In this document: positions 34,562 through 47,400 of the stretch, piece by piece
Position numbering within the stretch: position 1 is the stretch's first letter
Layout of the letters: each line of letters opens with the position of its first letter
Assembly: GCA_014825775.1 (NCBI GenBank)
Contig: MVAQ01000035.1
Location: 1 to 64,000, forward strand
Length of the DNA stretch: 64,000 bases
Source: Krasilnikovozyma curviuscula
Taxonomy: Eukaryota; Basidiomycota; Tremellomycetes; Cystofilobasidiales; Mrakiaceae
Direction: 5' to 3'
Program-made: the position numbers and the translations under genes
Notes under the pieces: model-generated
The model's input: only the letters and a program-made list of their open reading frames with translations
What the model was told of the DNA's origin: nothing
Databases searched by the model: none

Positions 34562-36313
34562 ATGTCGACTTGGTCAAGATCATACATCGTGTCAGCCAAG
34601 AGAACTCCCTTTGGTAGCTTTGGAGGGTCACTCAAGAGCTACAAGGCTTCCCAACTAGGAGGCATTGCGGGAAAGGCTGCCATTACAGCTGCCAACTTGC
34701 CAGAGGGAGCTGTTATCGACCAGATTTACTTTGGGTGAGTCAGTTCGACATATAAATGAGCTAAAGTCCTAAGGGTGTAATAGACCTGCTACCTGTATTG
34801 CTTCTCGACGCTGACTTGCTGGATTTTCGTTCTGGAAACGCTACATCGCGCAGTGGTGTCTGTCAATCCGACAACTCCACCCCATACCTTGCTCGTCATG
34901 TGGGACATCTTTCAGGAGTTCCCCATACTACGCCAGCCTTGACCATCAATCGACTCTGCGGTTCAAGTTTCCAGACGCTGATCACAGCTGCTCAATCAAT
35001 CGCCCTCAACGAAGCAAACATATGTCTCACTGGTGGGACTGAGGCAATGAGCATGTGTCCTTATACCTTGTCGGGTGAAACACGCTGGGGAACAAGATAC
35101 GGTGTCGATCAAAAGCTGGAAGACTCTCTCTCCGCTAGTTTGACAGATCAAAATCCATCTGGGAAAGTCACACCAATGGGAGGCAAGTGAATTATTTTGA
35201 CTCTCCTTCACCTACCAAAGCGATGTGGTTATCATACAAGCTGACACTTGCGCCGCCGAAACTCTTCCAGTCACTGCTGAGAATCTGGCACGAAAGTACG
35301 GCATCACCCGTCAACAATGCGACGAATACGCATTGCAATCACAATCCCGCTACCTCTCGGCATATTCTGCAGGTTGCTTCAAGGACGAAATCCATCCGAT
35401 CCCTCTACCAACGAAGAAGGATCCAAATTTCGTCCTCAGCAAAGACGAACACCCTCGCGAGGTCAGCATAGCTGGATTGGAGAAGTTGAGGAGTGTCTTT
35501 GAGAAGAACGGAACGGTCACTGCTGGAAATGCATCTGGTATCTGTGATGGCGCTAGTGCGAGCGTAAGTGACCTGAGTTGTTGTGTTCAAAGTCCTAAGG
35601 AGATGCAGACGTTTGTGGGTTGTTCAGGTTGTTGTCTCTGAAGAAGCGCTCAACAAGTATTCTCTCAACCCATTGGCTCGCATCGTCAGCTATGGTATTA
35701 CAGCATGTGAGCCGGAAATCATGGGTATCGGCCCTGTGTAAGCAATAGTGAACACTGCGCGATGCTCGGTGAGAGGCTAACTTGACTTCACGGTGTATTT
35801 TAGTGCCGCCATCAAACAGGCTCTCTCTAGAGCTAATCTGACAATGGAAGACATTGATCTTTTCGACATAAACGAGGTTTGTGCTCTTCTCTTGCTGAGC
35901 TATTGCCTAATTGCCAAAACTCATCTCAGACCTGATGCACCTATCTCTTGGCAGGCATTCGCTGCCCAATGGCTCTCAGTTGCAAAAGAGTTAAATCTTC
36001 CAATGGACAAAACGTGAGTTCCTGGTTTGACCTTTTTCATGGCTGTCGCTCACTTCGAGATTGAATTCAGAAATGTCTTTGGAGGAGCGATCGCCGTCGG
36101 ACACCCATTGGCGGCTTCAGGTGGACGGATAGTTGCGAACTTGGTACATAACTTAAGAAGGAGAAAAGAAAAATACGCTGTTGGTGCGGCGTGCATCGGT
36201 GGTGGACAGGTAAGTTGGGCAATCTTGAGATGATTTTGCCTTAATCAAGCCCAATATTCATCAATACCGTTACTTTGTAGGGAATTGCTGTTGTTTTGGA
36301 AGCCATCAACTAA
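34562..36313 (+). CDS. 3-ketoacyl-CoA thiolase / acetyl-CoA acyltransferase, ACAA2-like
   Basis: The enzyme cleaves 3-ketoacyl-CoA with CoA in fatty-acid beta-oxidation, or runs in the condensing direction. Order of motifs: IVSAKRTPFGSFGGSLK, LARHVGHLSGVPHTTPALTI, the nucleophilic Cys in NRLCGSSFQTL, NICLTGGTEAMSMCPY, GVDQKLEDSLSASLTDQ, VTAENLARKYGITRQQCDEY, GTVTAGNASGICDGA, EIMGIGPVAAI, DLFDINEAFAAQW, NVFGGAIAVGHPLAASGGR, and the second catalytic Cys in GAACIGGGQGIAVVL. The LEDSL-SLTDQ and MGIGPV segments match animal mitochondrial ACAA2 much better than yeast peroxisomal Pot1. No C-terminal peroxisomal SKL and no long presequence are seen; ACAA2 is likewise imported with an uncleaved N-terminus. 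The intron at 35183-35270 uses a GC donor (GCAAGT). There are about eight introns in all. Confidence 0.92.
35183..35270 (+). other. GC-AG intron in the thiolase gene
   Basis: The reading frame requires joining ATG GGA G at 35182 to TC ACT GCT at 35271 (giving MGVTAENLA, conserved in the family). The only donor at that place is GCAAGT, and the acceptor is TTCCAG. This is an 88-nt intron of the rare GC-AG class spliced by the major spliceosome. Confidence 0.8.
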
Positions 36314-36638
36314 TGCCTTCAATATTGTTGTTCAAGAATATTGAATGATGATCAATGTCCCCGTTCGTTTCTTTTGACGTCGTTTTTCTCCGCGCATTGC
36401 ATACACAATTGGATGAGAGAAACCCACCCCTACCCTGTGTTCAATTGTTCCACTTAGGGGTTGAAGATGCGCAGATAGCAATGAAGCAAAGCTCTGTACA
36501 TTGCCACAGTCGAATATCGAATGTAATGCTGGCCGCCGCTCCACCGCAGCGAGCTCGACATTGTAGAGTTTCCTCGAGAGCCCAAGAACAGATTAGCAAT
36601 ACAGAGGAATCGCCTCTCCTAGAGAAGAGAGGCCCAGT
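36314..36638. other. Intergenic spacer upstream of HRD1
   Basis: About 325 bases lie between two plus-strand genes. It is probably the HRD1 promoter. No distinct UPR-type element could be assigned with confidence. Confidence 0.35.
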
Positions 36639-39339
36639 ATGGCGTTTCCATTGCCTCGCTTTGTACAGGAGAGAGTCCCATCTTTCACATCAAACAGGCT
36701 CATCGTATATGGGGGTGCTTCCACTGCTTTGGCGGCCTCAGTCCTGCTTCAAGCAGCTCATACGAGGACGAACTTCTATGCTGCAGCTGTGATGATATCG
36801 AGGAGTTCCGCTAGCGTCCTGGTACGTCCCTCACCCTACTCAATACAAGGTTCCTAAAATGCTCACACGATTCTCGCTGTTTCTTTGACGAAAGATTCTA
36901 TCGAACTTTGCCTTCTTTCTGAGTTTATGTGTCGGAATAGTGCTTCAGATGGTATTCTTTGGTCCTTTAAGGCCTATTGAGCTGGAGGTGAGCTCTGCTG
37001 GTACCCGTTCTGCCGCTCGTCCGTGCTGACGAAGGCTGTTGCCTTCAGCATTTATACGATCGATCATGGTACTTCCTGACGGAGTCTTTATTGGCACTGA
37101 CGATGTTCAGGTGAGTCGTCATGATTTAATAACGTACTAGAAAGATGAAGATATGACGCTGACAACGTTCATACTCGAAGAGACGACTTCGACCCGCTCT
37201 TTGTGATGATGTTTGGTCTTCTCTTGTTCCTTAAATGCTTTCACTGGATCGCAGCTGATAGAGTGGAATGGGTGAGCCAAATACTCGCCAAGTGGCTGGG
37301 TAGACTTGTTTCTGAGCTTCCGTTGCATTCTGCCTAGATGGATCAGGTTGACGGGGGTCCTCCGCTCTCGTTCCACATTCGAATGACAGCTCTCTTTGTC
37401 TCTCTCACATTCTGTGATACTGTTCTCTTCATTGTGGCTTGCATCCCAATCATGCTTCATGGTGTGGGTGGAATGGTGCTGTTCGTCTCCGAGTTTGGAA
37501 TCTTGAACATTCAAAGAAGCTCAATCGTAGCCAAATATGCTATCAACTTGTGGGATCAGCGAAGAACACATGGGAGACCTGATGCACCAGCTTGGGAGGC
37601 TAAAAGTATGATTGTATTTTACGTGGAAATGATTACAGGTGAGCGAAGGACCTCACCCAACCTCATTGCTGTCCAGGTTCAAGCTGACATCTCCTCGGAC
37701 AAATATAGACTTCCTGAAACTTCTCACCTACCTGGCGTTCTTCGTTGTCATTCTCACATCCTATGGACTACCATTCAACATCCTGCGTGACGTCTACATC
37801 ACACTGCGCTCTTTCATCTTGCGCTGTAGAGACCTCATTCGATACAGAGCGGCAACCAAAAACATGGATACTCGATACCCCGATGTGACTGCCGAGGAAC
37901 TAGAAGGTATGGGTGATAGGATGTGTATCATTTGTAGAGAGGAAATGGTCCACAGAGATAGAGCAGATGTTGCAGCTAGCGATGGCCCGAACGATACGCC
38001 TAAGAGATTAAGCTGTGGGCATGTGTTCCACTTCCATTGTTTGCGAAGCTGGCTAGAGCATCAACAGAGCTGCCCTACCTGGTATGTTTGATTTCCATCC
38101 GTTATTTGCTCAGATTGCGCTGACGAACGATTACTTGCTTACAGTCGACGAAGCGTCTTGGAGCCCGCTGCACCTCGTATTGGTGTACCAGGAGCAGTTC
38201 TTCTACCTCCAATGGGAGGGGCTGGTGCTATACCAGGACAGCCAGCAGGCTTGGGACTTCAGCCTCCCCCTAGATTGGACGCACCTTGGATTCCAGTTGC
38301 CAATGGAGCTGCACCTCAACAACAGCAACAACCTCAAGCTCAAGGAATATGGGGTGCACCACCTGCTCCAGGTGCTGGATTCAACCTTGAGGTTGGATTC
38401 CCTGGTGCCAGATGGGGTATCAATGTGAACTTTGGTGACAGACGATTTCCTCAGCCGCAACCACAACAAGGTCCCCTCACGCCAACGCAGCAACCATTGA
38501 CCCCTGGTGGTGGCCAGGTCCATGGTATCTTCCCCAACATGCCACCAGCTCCCCAACAGCCTGTCAACCCAGCGAACGTCCCTGCCCTAGCTTCACCTCT
38601 TCCCTCCCCTGGAGTCATTCAACCTTCCGCTCCTCTTCCAGCAGCCACACCGGTGCCTCCCGTTCTCGCTGCCCCTACGCCTACTCCCACCACCATGTTA
38701 CCTCCTCCAAGAGCAACGTCTCCTATTTCAGTCAGCTTGGACGAGGAGGATGATGATGACGATGATATCATCATCTCTTCGTCCGGTTCAGCTCTTACAC
38801 CACGCGAGGTCGCAGCTCAAGCAGCTTTGCGACGGGCAAGAATAACTACGCCACCTTCATCTCAAACAACTCTTCCTCAACTTTCACCACCTTCGTCAGT
38901 TCCACAACTCGACATGACTGCACCAACTCCCTTACCTACCATAAAACCGCCTGCTTTGCCAACAGCTGCCGCCGGCCCTTCCTCTGCGCCAACCGAACAG
39001 TTCGGACCGCCTCAACTCTCATCGATACCGCTTAATCCTTTTGCCCATATGCAGAGGATGCTGCCATCCCTGACACCTCTTTACCCCTCATCAATGCCCT
39101 ATCCAATCGCACCTTCTTCCTACCCGCAACCCCATCAGCCTCTTCAATTACCACCAGTACTCACAGAAGAGCAACTAGAAAAATTGAGCGAAGATACAAG
39201 AGAAGGCATCGAGGCCAGGCTCAGAGCGGTAGAAGAGCTGGATAAGGTCTTGGAAGGCGTGGGTGGAGAATTGAGGAGGATTCGAGACAAAGTTGCGCTG
39301 AAGGATCTAAAAGGAAAGGGTAAAGCAAAAGAGGACTAG
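36639..39339 (+). CDS. HRD1: ER-associated degradation E3 ubiquitin ligase Hrd1 (synoviolin)
   Basis: This polytopic ER membrane RING ligase retrotranslocates and ubiquitinates misfolded proteins. The N-terminal half has Hrd1-type membrane spans (RLIVYGGASTALAASVLLQA, LSNFAFFLSLCVGIVLQMVF, FDPLFVMMFGLLLFLKCFHW, IRMTALFVSLTFCDTVLFIV, LLTYLAFFVVILTSYGLPF). The FGPLRPIELEHLYDRSW and CFHWIAADRVEWMDQ segments are family signatures. The RING-H2 finger follows: RMCIICREEM, then KRLSCGHVFHFHCLRSWLEH and QQSCPTCRRSV. After the RING comes a long Pro/Gln-rich cytosolic tail (about 400 residues) with an acidic run (DEEDDDDDD) and a C-terminal coiled coil (REGIEARLRAVEELDKVLEG). Length (about 780 aa) is typical of basidiomycete Hrd1. 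Six or seven introns lie in the membrane half; the tail is one long exon. Confidence 0.93.
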
Positions 39340-39501
39340 ACTTATAATGTTATAAGATCTTTCAGCGAGGTGGAAATATAAAACTGGGGAGAGGTCTTCA
39401 GATCACATGATTGTCGAGCGGTCTGGCAAATTGTCACAGCATTTTGCACATCAAGTGGGGAATTCCATACAACATAGTTTCTTTTGTTTAATTAAAACAT
39501 A

Positions 39502-42500
39502 CTACACGTTGAAAGAGACGGAAGGTTCGCCTCCTCCTTCAGCTGGTGCAGAGCTATGAACTGGGCTTGGAGCCTCTGATCCTACGAAGAAGTCGCCCAC
39601 AGCGGAAGCCAACCCAGAAGCTGACACAGCTGAAACTGGCGCAGCATTCTTCAAGTTGAACTCGGCCCATCGCGGACATTTTCGGTTTGTTTCTGGAGAA
39701 GACAGCAGTAGTCTGATCAGCATAGAACGGTGCAAGATTACTGATAACGGCGTTAAGACTCACTCATATGACCCACAGCACCACAGTTGGCACATTTTCG
39801 CTAACGATAAGACAGGCACGAATAAATGTCAGTGTCTAATGAAGTACTCTCACGGGAACGCATTGTCAACTCACGCTTGTAATGGGTTTGACTTGACCGT
39901 CTTCTCCAATGTTGCCCTTCTTCCTCGCCAATCGACGATTTTGATTTTTCTTCAGCTTCTCAATTTCGTCCGCCAATCTGATAGATGGTACCGTTGATTG
40001 GTCAGCAATCCATCAGGCAGACGTTTGAAGCGAAGCACGTACAGTTTCTTCATTCTCTTGTCACGCTCAGCGTCACCACTGGGCATGAGAGCTTCTGCCT
40101 CAGTCTCCTTCTCCTCAATGATCTGTCTCTTTCGGATATAGGCATTGATAATGTTGGTGTCTCTGACCAGTTCAGTTTTCCATACGCCATTAACCTGAAG
40201 GGTAAAGAGTTCAAAAGATCAGCTTAATTCGACGAGGACTACTAGCTGAATGAACGTACAAGACGCTTGATTTTAAGAACTTTACTAGGTGCTGCGTTCA
40301 TGGCACCAGCTGTACTGTTCTGATATCCTCTCCCGCTTCCAACGCTCATCGTGTCATCCCTATCTATCGAGCTTGCGCGACTAATTCCACCTGGAGAACC
40401 AGTTCTACCCTTTGCTATGCTGTTAGGATGAGGAGAGAATGCTGGACTGGAGATGTCATCCAACACCATTGAGGCACCGCGCGAGAACGACCGACCTCGA
40501 CTACGTTGCTGCTGAGGTTGGACTTCGTCCTCATCGTCTGAGTACTCGGGAGGGTTCGGGTTGGACAGAGAGGCAGCTTGGGCATCGTAAATCCTTCGAG
40601 CTTCTTGTCTGAAGATCGCTTCTTGAACGTTGTGGCCTTGCTTCTGCTGAGCCTTTGGCAAAGTAGCGACATATGCTGAAGATGAGACAAAGAAACAGTT
40701 AACAAGTATTTATTAGCAGTGTCAGAAAAAATGAATTGAACCGCACCTTTTCTCATCTCAAGAGTCTCTCCATCTCGCAAGAAGAGATCCTTCATGCTAG
40801 CTTTGATGAAACTGAAACCCTCTCCTCGACCGGTGGGGTCACCTTCACCATATAGCTTGACCCAACTCTTATCTCTCTGACTGAGCATGTAGCTCTTTGT
40901 CAGCCTCCACGGTGCAAGAAGCTGTTCAGCATCCATCTTGCTCTCGTCCTCCTGCTTGTCCTCTTTATCGGTCGCAGCATATCCAGCGTCCAACAGGACC
41001 TGAGAGCCGACCTGCATTGACTCCAGCAGCATCATTGACTCTGGATCTACCATCTTCACCCATTCTGAGGGCTCGGGAAAAGGGAGTCCCTCTTTGAGTC
41101 TCCACGTCTGTTGGTGAGGTCCCTTTCGATGGAATTCGAGGAAGTCCTGGAAGAAAAGGGGGACGACGGAAATCATAAGCATTACCACTCACCGAATGTT
41201 TCAAAAAGAGTATCGAGCATACCTTCAACTTTTGTCTCATCTGCAGCTCGTGCGTGTCGGGGAAGTACCTCATCAACCGACTGAGCTTCATCTTGTTTCC
41301 CTTCGCCTTCTCGAGCAACTTGAACGCAATCTGATGGGTCCTCGCCTTCTGAATCTGTGACACCTGTCTGGCATGTGGTCCTGGAACCGCCATAGTAGGA
41401 ATGATCTGGCCGACGGCGTAAAGCGACTTAATTTCCCTGATGAAGTATTTCTGCTCGCCGCCTTTCACCCACGCGCGCACGACGAGGTAGTCTGTTGGTG
41501 CAGCCTGATGCCTCCAAACGGGTGCCTTGAAAAGGTTATTATATAGCGTTGGCTGCGTCTTTCCGGCGTCGATTGGGCAGAAGGTTGAATACGGCGGCTC
41601 GTCTGTCGGGTCAAGAACAAAAGGTTCACCGAGCTCGAGCTGGAACGAAATTTAGGTTAGTTCCGCATGACAAAAATATGACGAAAGAAGTCGCTCAACT
41701 CACTCGTGGAATATAGTCATCGGTGTCGCTAGTCTTCCTGTAGTAGTTGACCAGGACGCTGCCCATTCCATAACCAGACATGACTGGCGGGTGCTCCTCC
41801 TATGACATCAAAAAAACCCATACTCATCTTCAGCATCATGTCCTCGCTCAGATAGCGTGAGGTTCAGGACTAAACTCACCGAGAACTCATACAGGATGAA
41901 ATTGCTCGTATCCCGAATCGTGAGATCGCTGCTCTTCCTCAAACCCTCTACTATGTCTCCACCTTTACTGAGCTTCCGCCCAACGCGGTCTTTCAGCGTG
42001 GGCGCCTTCTTCACCGCAGAGAAAGAGAGCTTAATGTTAGTCGGGAAGGTGAGTGGGGTGCGATGCCACGACCGGGTGTGGCTCTTTGTCAGATGCGTCT
42101 TGTACTACTCATCCGTCAAAACACCAAAGTCAGCGAAAGGCGGAAGGATAAGAAGATAGCAAGGGCGTACGAATGGCACTTGGAGCTTGACGGCTGGATA
42201 GGCGTGCTTGACGATGATACTACCGAAAGTCTGACGAATCTTCTTCTGGTTCGTGATGTAGAACTGGTCGTTTGAGATGTTGAACGGGTCTTCTTCCGCT
42301 GCATCTGTCCGTCGTGAGACTTTAAAAAACATTAATCAGAAATCAGTAAGCCTCTGACGGTGTGGGAGGAGGTTGGAACGGAGAACTGACGAGGTGGGAG
42401 CAGAGGCTTAACGACATCCTTCCCGTCATCCTCCTCCTCTTGTCGTTCCTCCAGAACCATCTTCCTCCTCTTCTCCACCACGTCCTCCGCGTAGCTCGCA

Positions 42501-43443
42501 TCCCACACCACGTCGTCTTCCCAGTCTATATACTCGACGGTCCATTGTGCGGAATCAAGGTTCATTCCCCCCTTTCTCGACGCAGGCTTGAGCTGGGTAA
42601 GAGGCAGAGAAGCATCGAATGCGATGGCAGACTCCCACTCGTCAAGATCTACCATTGATAAAGGCGCAGTTTTTGGTGGAGATGGCGGGTCGAGCGCTTG
42701 TGGGGGCGTCGCCGGTGGTGAGGGCAGGAGGGAAGCGAGGGCGTTGGGCGGTTGCGACTGTTGCGCCGTCATGGGTGGTGATATGTGAGCTGTTTGTTAA
42801 TCAAATCAGGTGCTGAATAATGGATGGATTAATGGTAAGAGGATAGAGACTCAACTCACCGTCAGGTAAATACCAAGCGATCCTCTTCCTCTTCTTTCTC
42901 ATCCCCCCACCCGCCTGGCTGCCGTTGAACATATCTGCGAAGTCAAGCAATTTTCCCTGCTCGAAGTTCGGGAACACCGACTGGATTGTCCTCTTCTCGA
43001 CGACAATTGGGGGCTGTTGGACAACGGCTTGGGAGGGAAAGTCGGGCTGCTGTTGAGGAGGACCACCACCGAGCGCTGCTAGACCTGCTAGGTAGTATTT
43101 GTCGGCCTGTGACTTCTCTTGGGACTGTCTCTTTTCACTAAAAAAACGTTCAAATTGCCAGCCCAGCAAGAACAGCGTCAGAGCAGCGAAAACTAACAGA
43201 GAAAAGGGAAGGTCTCTCTCGCCCTTTTACTTACTTTTTGAACTCTTCGTCAATCTCCATCTCCAAGTCGTCTCTGCCATCCTCATCCTCCTCCCAGTTA
43301 TCATTATAGATATCCTCCTGCCCAACACCATCGATCCTCCCGCCGAGTCCTGCGCCTTCGAGGTCAGCGTTGACGTCCATTTCAGAGAGGAGGTTGCCCA
43401 TGGCGAAACCAGAGAGAGCGTTGATGAAACTGTCTTCTGCCAT
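39502..43443 (-). CDS. TAF1: TFIID subunit TAF1 (bromodomain-less, yeast-type)
   Basis: TAF1 is the largest TFIID subunit and binds TBP, TAF7 and promoter DNA. The N-terminus (MAEDSFINALSGFAMGNLL, NADLEGAGLGG, NDNWEEDEDGRDDLE) is acidic like the TBP-inhibitory TAND. TAF1 signatures follow: IQSVFPNFEQGKLLDFADMF, KRKRIAWYLPD, then the central conserved domain with GMGSVLVNYYRKTSDTDDYI, FVLDPTDEPPYSTFCPID, TDYLVVRAWVKGGEQKYFIR, RLMRYFPDTHELQMRQKL, LESMQVGSQVLLDAGYA and LAPWRLTKSYML. Near the C-terminus a CCHC zinc knuckle is split by an intron (CANCGAVGHM and TNRKCPRW). The protein stops shortly after, so the double bromodomain of animal TAF1 is absent, as in yeast. About 1,070 aa with a dozen introns. 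The start follows the acidic exon's first ATG. Confidence 0.93.
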
Positions 43444-44474
43444 GGCTGGGCTCTCAATCTCTCGATCTGGATAGATGGCGCCTGCCCTGTGCGAGTGTGA
43501 AGTGAGTTGGTGGGGGTGTTCTCAACGACCCCCTTCGAGCTGACAGGCGACAAGTCGTGCGCGAAGCCTCTTGGGTTTTGTCAACGCAGTGGCGACAAGC
43601 CAGGTTCGTCCTTACTTTTTTTTGTGTTTTTGGGTATCGAGGAAGGAAGGTAGATGGAACAAGACTGCTCTGGAGGCTTCTTGTGGTCTCGCAGCCTTGA
43701 CACCGCCCATTTAGCAACTCGACAGTTGGAACGCGACACTGCTTATTGTCAGGGCAGCTTCTGCCCAGTAATGCCAGCCAGCACATTGGTCATTAGGAAC
43801 GAGACACAAGCTCTTTGTCGGGGTTATCTCATGAGCCAGTAGCGGTCCCGCTGTCGAACCATCTACGAATTCCGTTCACGATCTCTGTCACCCTTGCTCT
43901 AGCGGCCTGCTATTTTCTCAAAAGTGAAAGGATATAATCGCCTAGTCCATCTCTACCATTGCTCCTCCCCCCTTCTTTGACTCTTCTTCCCTTCGAATAG
44001 AAATCCAGCAACCAGACTGTCTCTGTCTGACGGCGCATAAACAAAGACGGATTGTTTACAATTTTCACTGAAGCCCTTTTTTTCCCAACATCTCGCTGAG
44101 TTATACGTAGCAATTCTTCCAGACAAATAAGAACCACAAGATTGTCTTCTGCTTTCTTCCCTCTTGCTATCGTCCGATTGGAAGCGCTCGAAAAAAGGCT
44201 GCGAATAAAGGATTTGCCGAAGGAAGAGCCCCTCGACTGCCTCTGGAATTGAAGCTCGCCCCTTGTCCTTCACCCGTCCGTCGAACAAACCTCAGCTGGT
44301 TCAACCCAAACTCACTTCTGCACCCACACCCACTTCTGCTACCTTCTCTTCCTTTGGGCCAATCAATATATCCTACTGGGTTCAACACCACCATTACGGA
44401 GAGCAACGACAGGTCGACCTTCTCGCCTCTGAGATAAGACATTTCTCACACCCCAAAGGGCGTGGCCTCTTCCC
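43444..44474. other. Long divergent promoter region, TAF1 / kinase
   Basis: About 1,030 bases lie between two head-to-head genes. The kinase-proximal half (about 43900-44460) is pyrimidine-rich on the plus strand, as is common for fungal core promoters and 5' UTRs. Plus- and minus-strand frames present here lack features. A 5' UTR intron of the kinase gene is possible. Confidence 0.45.
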
Positions 44475-47400
44475 ATGGCAGCAGCACCCGCTGGTCCTTC
44501 GACAGAGAGGAAGGCTCCCCCTAGTGTATCAGACAAGAATCCTGGGTCTGGTGAGTGGGACATGCTTTTCTATACTCGAGGGGAATAGAGCGAGCGTCAC
44601 AAGGAGGCAGCCGGCGTGTTTGTTTCGGTGGTGATTTACCACACACCGTCTTCTCAGCTCCCAAGACAGTGTGCTTGATGAAGCAGGAAGCTCAGAAGAG
44701 CTAGTTTTTACTGCTCACTGGCTGGAACCAGAGCTTCTTTCCGTCGTCTGTTTCTTATCTTTTGACGCTGCGTAGAAACGCTTGCGTCCCAATGAGCGAC
44801 CGCCCGATCGTCATATTTTTAATTCCCAAATAACGCTACTGACAAATACCTTTGGCTCTCTTTTGGCGATACAAAGGCTCTCTATGGGCCCTCTCTGACC
44901 CATCAACGACACACCAGCCGACGGTCCACCAGGATGTTGTCGCCATCCTCCAGCTTATCGTTTCCCAGACCAAGACGCCCGTATCGATCGTCGCTTCACC
45001 AGACGAGCTGCTCGAGCGTGGTATTGGAGACTATACCTTCATACCAGGCGGTGTCCTCGGTCGGGGAAAGTTTTCAAACGTCTACGTTGTCAAAGGAAGG
45101 AATGGGAAAGAGGTACGCCACTGCTCTTGGTTTCTTTACCGCGCCTTGCCAAAATTTAAGAGCTGATAGATATGGGAAACTCTTATCGTTTTTTTATCAT
45201 TCAGTATGCGCTCAAACACACACCTCTCCATCCACACCACCCGCTCATCTCTCTTCGCTTGCTGCGAGAGCCCACCCTGCTTGCCCAGCTACCGCCACAC
45301 CCATCCTTGATACCAATCAACGAGTTCATCTCGACCCCGGCGCACTTCTACCTTATCGAGACATTCCTCCCACGGCACATCACCCTTGACGCTCTCTGCC
45401 TCCTCTACCCTGGCAATCGCCTCCCACTCAGCCTCATAAGGCGCATCATGCGCCAGCTCGCCAGCGTCGTCAAGGCCTTACATGAAAACCGGGTCGCGCA
45501 TAGAGACATCAAACCGGAGAATGTGCTCATCGAGCCAGAGACTGGGGACACAATCCTGTTGGACTTTGGGCTCGCGACGAGGTTTAGCATGAGCGAGGCT
45601 AGATTGACGACGTGCTGTGGTTCACCAGCTTACCACGTGAGTTTCTTTCACTCACCCCTTCTCTCTGCTTAAAACCACAATACTTACTGAATGTCTCTGG
45701 CTTGCGATTTCATCTAGTGCCCCGAAATCGTCCTCTCCCTCTCACTCCCACCGGGGTCCGTAACCTACTACGGCCCTGAGCTCGACATCTGGTGTCTCGC
45801 ACTTTCTGTGCTCCGATGCTTGACGGGAAGGCGGTACCCGCTAGGAACAAACCACGTCAACCTCAAGACGATGGCCATCCGTGTAGACCAGGTGCTGGCT
45901 GACGTCTACGACCGTGAGATCCGGGATATACTTCGAGGGTGGCTAGACATGGATGGAGTTAAGAGATGGCAGAAGTTTCAGATTTTTGAGGTTGGGAGAG
46001 AGGAGAAAGAGAGGGTCGAGAGCTGGAAAGGCCGAGGACGAGATTGTGAGTTCAGGAGCTCTGCATACTTGTCCTCTATTTCTTCTTTTGGATACGGACA
46101 AAAAAACTGACCACATAACTTGCGATTTTCCAGTCAAAACGACAACATTCGCAGTGGCACAACCAAAGCATACCTTGCATCTGATACCCTCCACAACTAA
46201 CCCGAACCCACTCGGAATACCCTCCTCGCCATCCGTATCGTCCCATATGAGCTCGCCCAAGAATATCCCATCTGGCCTCGTATCAGCTGCAGGTGCAGCG
46301 TCGGGCGAGGAAGAAGTCATTACTGAAGATTGGGACAAAGCCGTCCCGGATGACAGCAAGCTATGGTTAAAAAACCCAACGGGTGAATCTCCCGGCAAAG
46401 TCGTTTCCTTCTTGAAGGTAAGTCTGTGATAGATTTGTGTAGATATTTTTCCTTAGAACTAACCCTGTTTTGTCACTCACAGTACGCTCTTCGTTGTGCA
46501 AATATTTTGTACCACTGCCGCGCAGTCAAGAACCACGACGGCCTCTTAGATTCACCAAAGGCAAACCTCCACCATATGCCTTCCTCTATGTCACCTTTGA
46601 ATCCACCACTACCCTCAGCAGATACGTACGGCGACTATGATGTCTTCCAGTGCGTTGCCATCCTCCCTAAGATGCCTGACCCGCCGCCTGGCCCACCAGT
46701 CCTCCCAACTGGTCTCAGCCGCTTTCCAAGCTACCTTGCGAGCGCCTTCAAGGGTGGAAGGAGTAGTAGTACACCTCCTGTCCGACGTGCTCCGTCCGAT
46801 GAGAATGCTCAGACGCAAAAGAGATCAATATCGACGGGTAGGAAGAATAAAGAAGAGTTTATCTGCCTCGTCTTCTTCATGGTCCTCAAGTTCCCGCACA
46901 ATACCGCCTCTCAGAAAGAAATACGACGAAGGAGTCGGAGTCGCCGAAGAAGTCTCAGTCGAGCTGCTGGTGATCGCGATGCAAAGACGCAGAGCAGGCT
47001 CTTCCACCAATCTGAGATGGTTGAGGAAGAGGAGGAGGTGGCGCAAAGCCCTGGACGAAGTAAAAGACTCGGAAGTAACACTAGCAGCACTAGTGAATCT
47101 TCTACCTCCAGTACTTCAACAGCATCAGGTACCGACACTTCCACCGCGACGACCAACGGTGGTTATTCGTCCACAGGATCCACCGCTGTCTCCAACATGG
47201 GATCGAAAAATCAATTCATCGTTACATCCAGTCTTGTTGATCTCTCCCCAGTGCTGGAGACTCCACCATCGCCTGCCATGATCCGACCTTCACGGTTGAT
47301 GGAAATTCAAGACAAGAGCGATATGGTCAGAGACAAGACTGTGGTCCCAACTTCTCGCGCAGGCATGATTCGATCGAGTTCTTCCTCTGGCCTCGGCCGA

